Of a DNA stretch of 64,000 bases, positions 32,161 through 41,120 are shown one piece after another. The stretch lies in the NCBI RefSeq assembly GCF_910592395.1, contig NC_088313.1, positions 8,742,501-8,806,500 on the forward strand, read 5' to 3'. The first letter of the stretch is position 1. Each line of letters opens with the position of its first letter. Origin of the DNA: Lineus longissimus (taxonomy: Eukaryota; Nemertea; Pilidiophora; Heteronemertea; Lineidae). Below the pieces are notes generated by a model, which saw only the letters and a list, made by a program, of their open reading frames with translations, did not search any database and was not told the DNA's origin. The translations under genes were made by a program, and so were the position numbers.

Positions 32161-32344
32161 CAAGTGGTATAAACAAGCATGGTTACATACATAATTAGCT
32201 GGCGGCGACAGCTAGTACACAATAATACAAGATAAACCAGGGATACCCGTCTCAAAATAGTGCCACCTTCGTAGTGGCCATACTAAATATAGCAACTGTG
32301 GTCATCCGCCTATCACCTGATTGTACGAGAAACTTCAGACTTAG

Positions 32345-34470
32345 CTGAGCAGGGTTAAAATGAGTTAAGACGAATAAGGAACTGGCATTTTGAACTGGGA
32401 AATGAAGTCAGAAAGGGTTAAAGAGACTTGCAAATGAATGAAATGGAGTCAGAAAGGGTTAAAGTGACTTGTAGCTGAATCGGGAGCCATCATTTGAATA
32501 GGGAAATGGAGTTACAGAGGGTTAAAACGAGTTAAGACGAATAAGGAACTGGCATTTTGAACTGGGAAATGGAGTCAGAAAGGGTTAAAGTGACTTGCAA
32601 ATGAATGAAATGGAGTCAGAACGGGTTAAAGTGACTGTAAATGAATGAAATGGAGTCAGAAAGGGTTAAAGATACTTGTAGCTGAATCGGGAGCCAGCAT
32701 TTGAATAGGGAAATTGAGTTATAGAGGGTTAAAATGAGTTAAGACGAATAAGGAACTGGCATTTTGAACTGGGAAATGGAGTCAGAAAGGGTTAAAGTGA
32801 CTTGCAAATGAATGAAATGGAGTCAGAAAGGGTTAAAGTGACTTGTAGCTGAATCGGGAGCCAGCATTTGAATAGGGAAATGGAGTTATAGAGGGTTAAA
32901 ATAAGTTAAGACGAATAAGGAACTGGGCATTTTGAACCGGGAAATGGAGTCAGAAAGGGTTAAAGTGACTTGCAAATGAATGAAATGGAGTCAGAAAGGG
33001 TTAAAGTGAATTGTAGCTGAATTGGGAGCCAGTATTTGAGGGTTAAAATGAGTTAAGACGAATAAGGAGCTGGCATTTTGAACCGGGAAATGGAGTCAGA
33101 AAGGGTTAAAGTGACTTGCAAATGAATGAAATGGAGTCAGAAAGGGTTAAAGTGAATTGTAGCTGAATTGGGAGCCAGTATTTGAGGGTTAAAATGAGTT
33201 AAGACGAATAAGGAGCTGGCATTTTGAACCGGGAAATGGAGTCAAAAAGGGTTAAAGTGACTTGCAAATCGAGGACGATACCGCGGTGATGTCACGGCTT
33301 TTCCAAGATGGCACTGCATATTGTAAACAAACTCGATCCACGGCATTTTGAACTGGGAAATGGAGTCAGAAAGGGTTAAAGTGACTTGCAAATGAATGAA
33401 ATGGAGTCAGAAAGGGTTAACGTGACTTGCAGCTGAATCGTGAGCCAGCATTTGAATAGGGAAATGGACTTATAGATGGTTAAAATGAGTTAAGACTAAT
33501 AAGGAACTGTCATTTTGAACTGGGAAATGGAGTCAGAAAGGGTTAAAGTGACTTGTAGCTGAATCGGGAGCCAGCATTTGAATGGGGAAGTGGAGTTATA
33601 GAGGGTTAAAATGCGTTAAGACGAATAAGTAGCTGGCATTTTGAACTGGGAAATGGGCTTAGAAAGTGTTGTAAACAATCATCAACGTTTGCACAGAAAA
33701 ATGCCATCAAAGTCATCCTTTAGCTAACTTTGCAATGCTGGCCCAGGCCTACTATTCAAGATGGCAGCCGAAATAAAATACACAAGACTTGGTTCACGCC
33801 AAGTTGGTTCTAATCAATACATATAATCCTAATTACTACAGCAAAACTGAGGGCATACATGGGTAAATTTAGACCTATTATGTAATCTTCGCACGTTCCG
33901 AAAGCTGTCTGGGGTGAGGAACTGGGCTGTTTATTGGGATAGCATTTAATACTTATAGAGGGGTCAAATGACGAATAAGGAACTGACATTTTGAACTGGG
34001 AAATGGAGTCAGAAAGGGTTAAAGTGATTTGCAAATGAATGATTTGCAAATGAAATGGAGTCAGAAAGGGTTAAAGTGACTTGTAGCTGAATTGGGAGCC
34101 AGTATTTGAGGGTTAAAATGAGTTAAGACGAATAAGGAGCTGGCATTTTGAACCGGGAAATGGAGTCAAAAAGGGTTAAAGTGACTTGCAAATCGAGGAC
34201 GATACCGCGGTGACGTCACGGCTTTTCCAAGATGGCACTGCATATTGTAAACAAACTCGATCCACGGCATTTTGAACTGGGAAATGGAGTCAGAAAGGGT
34301 TAAAGTGACTTGCAAATGAATGAATTGGAGTCAGAAAGGGTTAACGTGACTTGTAGCTGAATCGGTAGCCAGCATTTGAATAGGGAAATAGACTTATAGA
34401 GGGTTAAAATGAGCCTAAGACGAATAAGGAGCTGGCATTTTGAACTGGGAAATGGAGTCAGAAAGCAAGT
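32345..34470 (-). repeat. Satellite array, reverse orientation
   Basis: The same unit as at 21340-22290, in reverse complement and about twice as long. It contains a higher-order duplication: a foreign segment with CGAGGACGATACCGCGGTGA and GATGGCACTGCATATTG occurs at about 33268-33345 and again at 34194-34270, with array units on both sides of each. Part of the array is broken by unrelated DNA at about 33665-33965. Confidence 0.85.
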
Positions 34471-35160
34471 GTTTTTAGTAGAGGTTTACCTTATGAGATG
34501 CATCTGGGTGATTATAAACCATTAACTTGTGTTTAAAAGCCCACATTGTAACGAAAGGTTCCGGCTTGACGCTAATCTCCAATGACGGCAGCCGCCATTT
34601 TGCCATACTCTCGAAACTTTGGGATCGTCAAATGCAATGGAAATCACATAATTTCTGACACAAACTGCTGCAATTCATCATTTTATTGTTCTTTCACAGT
34701 ATTATTACGACAACCCGATTCGCAAGGCAGCTTGTACCAACTGGCTCTGCATTGCCAATCCCCATTCCAAGCCGAAGAACAGTGTGAAAAGTTTCTCATT
34801 TTACCTTCCAATCACAGTCAAAATTTTTTTAAATAACCGGCAATGAGGACAAACTAATAATCTCAAACCAATCACAAGAATGTAATCAACACATACGACT
34901 TCATCCGAAGAGCGGATGATTAAGTTTTAGCATTGATTCAAGGTGATTTAATTCCTTCTTCGTCTCGCTTCGAATTCATAAAATGGCTGTCTTCCATACT
35001 TGTAGTATACAGATCTAGTGGCGCAGTACAACACTGCGCATCTGGGATACCCCGACGGATTGCCTCAAACCGCGAAATTCAAAACTGTTGGCAATGTGCC
35101 AACTGACATTTTTGCACAATACCGCCACCTAGTGATATGAAACGAAATTAACTTCAATCT
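34471..35160. other. No recognisable feature
   Basis: AT-rich sequence inside the 15.5-kb insertion. I see no open frame with codon-like character, no repeat shared with the rest of the window and no RNA gene. Confidence 0.5.
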
Positions 35161-35184
35161 GCTGGAATAAAGAAAATGGGCTTT

Positions 35185-35709
35185 TTTAACCTTGACCTAC
35201 TTATACCTGAATAGTAGGTCACACTGGCCTAAATCTGTGTCAACATGTAGAGATGCCCAATAGGTGTCTACATATCAAATTTAGAGAGTCTATGACCAAT
35301 AGCAAAAAAACGTGCCATGATCAAAGAAATTTTAAAGTTCGACCTCTGTGATCTTGAAATGAAGGTCAAATCAAAAACCCGTGTGATCTGTGATGTAACT
35401 TTATTAGATACACCCACCATAAAATTTTCATCGCTCTAGCTTTAACCATAAGCTTCAAAATGACAAAAATAAGTTTTCAAAGAGCGCCCCCTATATGGCA
35501 GAAAAATTGCGCTGATTTTCATTCTGAAGGAAGGTTTTGCCTAGGGGTACCCACACACCAAGTATGAACTTTCTGGGTCAAGCGGTTAAGAAACGTGCCA
35601 CGATTTTGTCAAAAGTTAACGACGGACGACGACGACGACGACGACGACGACGGACGACGACGGACGCCAGACGCCGCGGTATCGTATTAGCTCACCTGAC
35701 AGGTGAGCT
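35185..35709 (+). repeat. 3' end module of the 15.5-kb insertion
   Basis: It contains the family's internal module (GACCTCTGTGATCTTGA, AAGAAACGTGCCA), then (GAC)n at about 35620-35665 and the terminal 9-bp-stem hairpin. It is homologous to the right parts of the copies ending at 10338 and 39342. Confidence 0.8.
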
Positions 35710-36701
35710 AAAAAGGTTCCAAAGCTTTCTTTGTATTAATGAAAACAATCAACTCCAATGGTATAGAACCACGCACTGCTATTCGTTTGTTTAGTAGTTT
35801 TATCAAGCCAATTCTTTCTTATAATTGTGAAATCTGGAGTTTTAGCAATCTTAAGTCATTCCTTGTTAACGACAGTAATAAGTTCTTTAAACAGGTAGAT
35901 CGATTTCCTTTTGAACAACTGTTGTCTAAATTTTGTAAATGGATTCTGGGTGTTAACAGATTTACTTCCAATTGTGGAGTTAAAACAGAATTAGGTCTTT
36001 ATCCATTTGTTAATTTCATGTTCAAGCATACTTTTAACTACTTATCTCATGTTAAATCCTCCAGTAATGCTATTTTCAATTAAGCTTATGAAATTGACAA
36101 TAAGCTCACACAGTCTTGTAGTATCAACAAGTCGGTCTCGGCAATTATTGATGTATTGAATGCCAAATGTCAGAAAGATTTTGACCTTTCCTCTGGTAGC
36201 ACTTGCGTTTCCAATTCACTTGAATCCTTTTATCGCACTCACTTTTTCTCTGTCCTAAAAAACGACAGAAGGTTGGATCCTAATCAAAAGAATAAACTCA
36301 GGACATACAGAACTTTTAAAACAGAGTATCAATTTGAGCCCTACCTCGATGCATTAAAAAATCGTGGGGTCTTTTCCAAAATGGCTAGGTTTCGCCTTAG
36401 CAATCACAGCCTACTCATCGAAAAAGGTAGACATTTTGGTACTCAGTTGGAAAAGCGTCTGTGTCCATTTGGGTGTGACGTAGTAGAAGAAGAATTTCAT
36501 TTTTTTGCTAGATGTCCTTCTATTCAAAAACTAAGAGATGAGTATTTTAAGAATATTGCTTTTTGTAAAGATAGTCACTTGTTCTCCAATTCGGATTTTA
36601 TTTCCTCATTGAGCAGCACTGATCACGACATCATCATCAAGACTGCTATTTTTATCTCCAGGGCTTTTTACGAAAGGCAAGCAGCTCTTCAGGAGCAATG
36701 A
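35710..36701 (+). pseudogene. Non-LTR ORF2: RT C-terminal part and zinc motif
   Basis: The frame takes up the RT where it was broken at 20160, in register, with a thumb-like segment (IRLFSSFIKPILSYNCEIW). A TAA at 36081-36083 interrupts it, then 36156-36701 gives the C-terminal region with YRTFKTEYQFEPYL, MARFRLSNHSLLIEKGR and a Cys/His motif CPFGCDVVEEEFHFFARC, typical of the C-terminus of this group of retrotransposon proteins. The last residues are at 36698, close to the 3' tail. Confidence 0.85.
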
Positions 36702-36835
36702 CAATATAATTTTACCAATGTGACTAATGATATGTTTTAATGTAATGTCTTTTATTTTGTAATATTCATGCATGTATATGCCATACTGTCTGTACTTGTG
36801 ATAGTTGTGCAAATAAATAATTTGAATTTAAATTT
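36702..36835 (+). other. 3' untranslated region and tail of the non-LTR element
   Basis: After the ORF2 stop the sequence ends in AAATAAATAATTTGAATTTAAATTTTA, an imperfect AATTT-type repeat that probably forms the 3' end of the retrotransposon. Beyond 36835 the sequence changes character. Confidence 0.55.
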
Positions 36836-37422
36836 TATCAAAGATGCCATACTTTTTAAGGTTACTTAGAGCACGACTCCCTGACCGAGACAGCTGAACC
36901 TCTGCATTATGGAGTGTAGGGGAGAGCGGGGCAGGTTGGACTGTGGGTACGTTGGACCACCCTTAATATTTTTGTTACAGCAGCTTCAATAATTTTCATA
37001 TCCATACCGAAGAGACCTCTTTTGGTAAGCCTTTCAACCAAAAAGTTACATGAGGATTGGATTGAGTTTGTGATTTCCACGGTAAGTTTTCTCATTTTAC
37101 ACACAAAAAGTGACTTTTTGAAAATCTCAGTTGTGATGTAACCCCTCCTTTAGTACAGGGGATCAAATGTAACAAGTTATATCAACTTAAACTATCATGA
37201 CTTGAGCACAGTTTGAAATAAGTTTTTAGAGTTGACAATCCACCCTCTCACTGTGGCATGCACATGTTTATAAAAAGTTCAGATGGGGCAGGTTGGACCA
37301 GCAAGGTTGAGGCACGTTGGACCAGTTGTCCAACGTGCCCCACTGGGTTTACTGGATATCATTGTCATCCATGTGATGCTTTAGACCTATTTATGATATA
37401 CAATGTTCTTTTTCAGATCAAG

Positions 37423-37647
37423 ATGGTAAGGAATAACAAACCCAAGACTGACCGTGCAACATATGATGGTGCTTTGGTGATACGGGCACTTGAAGAACTT
37501 GACAAGGGGAAGTCATTAAGAGATGTGTCCAAGGACCTACATATACCAAAGACAACACTAATCCGATTCCGCCAGAAAGCAAGAGAAAACGAAAATGAAA
37601 CCAAGGAAATAAATTTTCAGCCTAGGGATTTATACAGAAAAAGACAG
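37423..37647 (+). pseudogene. pogo-like transposase exon with psq-type HTH
   Basis: ATG at 37423 follows a splice-acceptor-like CTTTTTCAG. The exon encodes 75 residues with a Pipsqueak-type helix-turn-helix (ALEELDKGKSLRDVSKDLHIPKTTLIRF), the DNA-binding module of pogo transposases, and ends at a GTAGGC donor at 37648. The part from 37258 in the same frame is probably untranslated leader. Confidence 0.75.
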
Positions 37648-37913
37648 GTAGGCAGAACTAAACACTTTAACTTGAGTTGTTTCTTTGGAATGATGACCTC
37701 AATTAAGTACTAGTATTCCATGGCTTTGTTATCTAGGTTATTGATAAAAACAGGAATGTGACAAAGGTATCCCACACTTTGAAATCTCTACTATTCTGAT
37801 AGGAACCTGACAAAATGTCAGTTTGTTTTGAGCCTACCACCAAAGATGTGCTGTCTGTTATGCAAGGATTATTAAGAAAAAAAACTAAGGCTTGCACTTT
37901 TCTTTCTTTTCAG

Positions 37914-38170
37914 GTTTTCACAAGAGAAGAAGAAGCTCATCTTGAGAGGTACATCTTGAATTGCTCCAAATTGTTCCATGGGCTGGGATATATAGCTGTT
38001 AGAACACTTGCCTACGAATACGCTACACGTCTTGGTAGAAATGTGCCAGAGAGCTGGAACCGTGAAGAAAAAGCTGGTAGAGAATGGATGTCCGGGTTAG
38101 TCGTCATGAAAATCTAAGTCTAAAGTCACCAGAGGCAACAAGCATTATGCCCGTGCCCATGGTTTCAATA
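37914..38170 (+). pseudogene. pogo-like transposase CENP-B-type HTH exon
   Basis: It starts after TTTCTTTTCAG. It encodes a CENP-B/HTH-type second domain (FTREEEAHLERYILN, LAYEYATRLG, REWMSG). Frameshifts occur near 38092 and 38143; the second frame carries RHENLSLKSPEATS, the usual segment before the catalytic domain. The exon is cut by the hairpin-ended insertion at 38171. Confidence 0.75.
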
Positions 38171-39235
38171 AATGAAATGGCCAGGGCCATTGTGCTCACC
38201 TCATGTGGAGGAAAGATGGATAAAGAGCATGGTATTGTGTCATGTAGTGTTAGGTTTGATGTAGGTCCGAGCAATTACAATTTCCCCAAAATGGCCAATT
38301 TACAGTACATTCGACCTCTGTGACCTTGAAAAGTAGGTCAAATCAAAGAAGACCCGGGTGACACATTGAATGGTTGTTAGAATTAGATGTACCTATGATA
38401 TAAAATTGGTGCCAATCAGGCAAGTCATTACTAGGAATAATGGCATTTTCAAGAATTTAGGATTTGGCCCCCTCCCTGGAGGCCAAACGGCAAATCAGAT
38501 TGCACCAAACTTCGGTACCTGAGATCACCTGACCAAGGGGTACATGTGTAATTAATTTGTGATCAATAGTCATTGTAGTTAAGAAACGTGCCATAGTTAC
38601 CGCCTGACGGCGAATTTACGCCATTTGACCTCTGTGACCTTGACAAGAAGGTCAAATTAAAAACCTGTGTGACATATACTGTATGGTGGTTAGATGTACC
38701 CATGTTATCAAATTGGTGGCAATCGGGCAAGAAGTTAAGGAATAATCACATTTTTAAGGTTTTTGGATTTTGCCCCCTGGTGGTCAAGTGGTGAATCATA
38801 TTGGACCAAACTTCGGTCCCTGAGATCACCTGACTAAGGGGTAAATGTGTACCAAATTTGGTATCAATAGTCATTGCAGTTTAGAAACGTGCCATCGTTA
38901 CATCCCAACGGCCAATTTACACCATTTGACCTCTGTGACCTTGAAAAGGAGGTCAAATCAAAAACCCGGAGGATATATGATGCACCTTTGCTAGAAGTAC
39001 CTACCATATTTTTTTCAAAATTTCCCGACTACTATTAAGGGAGATATTGCATATTTTCCCTTTTAACGTTTGGCCCCCTGGTGGCCAAACCATGAAACGA
39101 ATCGAACCGAAACATGGTCTCCAAGGTGTCATTACATAAGGGTACATGTGTCCCAAGTTTCAACTCAATAGCTCTAACAGTTACGAAACGTGCCCTGCTA
39201 ACGGACAACGGACGACGACGGACGACGACGACGAC

Positions 39236-39291
<56 letters not shown>

Positions 39292-39342
39292 ACGACGGAC
39301 GCCACGGTATGGGATAAGCTCACCTCTGCTAAGAGGTGAGCT
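38171..39342 (+). mobile_element. Hairpin-ended nonautonomous element, copy 3
   Basis: It starts AATGAAATGGCCAGGGCC and ends in a 10-bp-stem hairpin (39317-39342: AGCTCACCTC, loop, GAGGTGAGCT). The interior has three modules of about 310 bp, each with GACCTCTGTGACCTTGA and a distal AGGTCA, then AAGAAACGTGCCA, and closes with a long (ACG)n tract at about 39200-39300. It lies in an A6 run of the pogo transposase. The frame resumes after it. Confidence 0.8.
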
Positions 39343-40046
39343 AAAAAGCTGCAGACGAATTCTTTGCCCTCTTGAGTGAAGCATTTGCAAAACACAAATT
39401 TGAGGCCAATATGGTTTACAATCTGGATGAATCCGGAATCACCACGGTACAAAGTGTGCCCAAAATCATTGCTGAAAAAGGTACAAAACAGGTTGGGCAA
39501 ATCACTGCACAAGAGCGTGGGACTCTTGTGACTGTGTGTTGTTGTGTCAATGCTGTCGGGCAGGCACTCCCTCCAGCAATGATATTTCCAAGAGTGAACT
39601 ATAAAGAATATATGGTGGAGGGGGCGCCAGCATCTACACTTGGATTAGCAACTCCAACCGGATGGATGAACTCTGAACTGTTTCCCCAGGTATTGCGTCA
39701 TTTCATCAAATATATGGGATGCTCCAAGGAAAAACCTGCACTTCTCCTTATGGATAACCATGACAGCCATTGCTCTTTGGAGGTAGTGGATCTAGCACGT
39801 GAAAATGGCCTAACTATTGTAACCTTTCCACCCAACTGTTCACACAAGCTTCAACCGCTAGATATTTCAGTTTATGGTCCTCTAAAGAAATATTACAGTG
39901 CAGCTGTGAACGAGTGGAACCTGAGTCACCCTGTTCGTCGAATTACCATATACGACTTGCCAGCTTGTTTTGCCAGGTCCTTCTACAAGGCATTCACATA
40001 CGACAATATTGTGGAAGGATTCAAAAAAGCAGGAATTTCCCTTTAA
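39343..40046 (+). pseudogene. pogo-like transposase, DDE/D catalytic part
   Basis: The frame continues from the interrupted exon into FFALLSEAF and then the catalytic core: VYNLDESGI (first Asp), LLLMDNHDSH (second Asp), FPPNCSHKLQPLDISVYGP (third Asp region). All three acidic positions are kept. A stop at 40044-40046 lies a base or so out of frame with NLDVFSEAD, the expected continuation, so one more small frameshift is likely. Enzymes of this family cut DNA at TA targets. Confidence 0.85.
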
Positions 40047-40207
40047 ACTTGGATGTCTTTTCTGAAGCAGACTTACACGTAAGTATTTTCAGTCGGTCAT
40101 TCATTATTTAAGATATCAAAATTAAGCATTATTCAAGCCCAAAACTAATATGCATCTGGTTAAAACACAACCAAGCCCAGAAAACCAGGTGCTAATTTGG
40201 CAATCTT

Positions 40208-40390
40208 CAGGTGACTAATACACACAGTGAGGGCCCTAGATCATGTCCTATTCAGCACTAAATTTATTTTTTCGTACAAGCAGGAATCATTTCGACATAC
40301 TGTGATATGTGCTTCGTGTAACTTTGTCTTGCCTACCTAGCTGCTATCTATAGTGTCCCTATATATTCTCCTATCAACTTCATTTCAGGC
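40208..40390 (+). repeat. Repeat block shared with 58639-58800 and 59128-59285
   Basis: GTGACTAATACACACAGTGAGGGCCC, CGTACAAGC and CTTGCCTACCTAGCTGCTA words occur in the same order in all three places. This may be the 3' intron or flank of the pogo element, which would make the right-hand copies remnants of the same family. Confidence 0.5.
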
Positions 40391-40803
40391 CGAAGCAAGC
40401 CAAACGGTCAAAGTCCGCTGCTGCCCTTTTTGTGTTAGAAGAGGAAAACCGACGAGGTCGTCGCCGGGAGAGGGTATTTAGAGATCGTGTACACCCGCTG
40501 GACGATTTCGATGATAACAAATTATTTAGACGTTATCGGATGACGAGGCCTGTCATTTTAGAGGTGATTGACTTATTGGATCAAGACGTTGCCCATCCAA
40601 CAAGACGGTCACACGCATTGCCAAGTTCACTTTAAGTCCTCACAGCTCTAAGATTCTATGCCTCCCGAAATCTGCAGCTGGGCAACGCTGATAATGTTCA
40701 CATCAGTCAGTCTTCCGTTTCGAGAATTGTAACACGGGTATCGGAAGCTTTGATGAGAAGAGCACACGACTTCATAAAGTTTCCTACTGATATAGCTACC
40801 CAG
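40389..40803 (+). pseudogene. Outer Harbinger transposase, 5' part
   Basis: The frame from 40389 follows an acceptor-like CTTCATTTCAG and gives AAALFVLEEENRRGRRRERVFRDRVHPLDDFDD, closely like the N-terminus of the inner Harbinger transposase. A TAA at about 40633 breaks it; the helix-turn-helix region (SQSSVSRIVTRVSEAL) follows in frame. It is cut at 40803 by another Harbinger element and resumes at 44662. Confidence 0.75.
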
Positions 40804-41120
40804 GGGCCTTATTCATGAAGCCTTCGTAAAATTGTTACTAACAACGATTTACGTGGCTCGTAGTAAGACTTTAGTAACTGCCAAGTAAGACACTACGTCT
40901 TATTCACAAAGCATTATCATCGATTTATTACCGTATTACTTATTAAACCCTTCGTAGGGAAATATTATCAGGTACGCACTTGAGGTGATCTGTATAGAAT
41001 TGTTACGTAATCCACTTGAGCTCACCTCATTGACTGTTTGTAATAGAGGCATCGAGTATTTATACAGTAATTGGACGTGCTTACCATCATTTGATGGATA
41101 TTCGCCACCCTGACAACATC

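Larger units (their letters stand above)
20161..35709 (+). mobile_element. 15.5-kb insertion with hairpin-ended (Helentron-like) termini
   Basis: The left end (AATGAAATGGCCAGGGCC, then about 120 bp shared with copy 1) and the right end (GAC microsatellite plus the hairpin AGCTCACCT-GAC-AGGTGAGCT at 35689-35709) match the 1-kb copies. The RT frame of the interrupted non-LTR element resumes in register at 35710, so the whole 15,549 bp lies between one pair of termini. Inside are a MITE, opposed satellite arrays, a BEL/Pao element with its own target duplication, and other repeats. No Rep/helicase is visible. It is either a composite that moved as a unit or, more simply, a 1-kb copy that was later hit by further insertions. 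Confidence 0.7.
8030..36835 (+). mobile_element. Non-LTR retrotransposon with SGNH-type ORF1, split by three insertions
   Basis: Four blocks belong to one element: ORF1 N-terminal part (8095-9291), ORF1 SGNH part (10339-11208), ORF1 end with endonuclease and RT (17273-20160), and RT C-terminal part with the 3' tail (35710-36835). At 9291/10339 and 20160/35710 the reading frame resumes in register when the intervening DNA is ignored, which is strong evidence of later insertion. The third break (11209-17272) holds a YR retrotransposon. Both ORFs carry further stops and frameshifts, so the copy is dead. The clade is not certain: ORF1 esterases are best known from CR1/L2-type elements. Confidence 0.85.
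36916..40390 (+). mobile_element. pogo/Tigger-like DNA transposon, interrupted
   Basis: The left part has repeated GGGGCAGGTTGGAC-type motifs (928-941 and 945-957 of 36 kb, then 37285-37298, 37311-37322 and 37328-37339 inverted), followed by transposase exons at 37423-37647 and 37914-38170, an inserted hairpin-ended element (38171-39342), and the catalytic part (39343-40046). I do not find a matching right terminal repeat; the 3' side runs into a Harbinger element near 40389. Confidence 0.75.

Noticed and set aside
20161-35709. Autonomous Helitron or Helentron
   Set aside because: No Rep HUH motif or Pif1-type helicase in any frame of the insert.
39114-39512. Poly-Thr, poly-Asp and poly-Arg ORFs
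   Set aside because: Products of the (ACG)n microsatellite in the hairpin-ended element.
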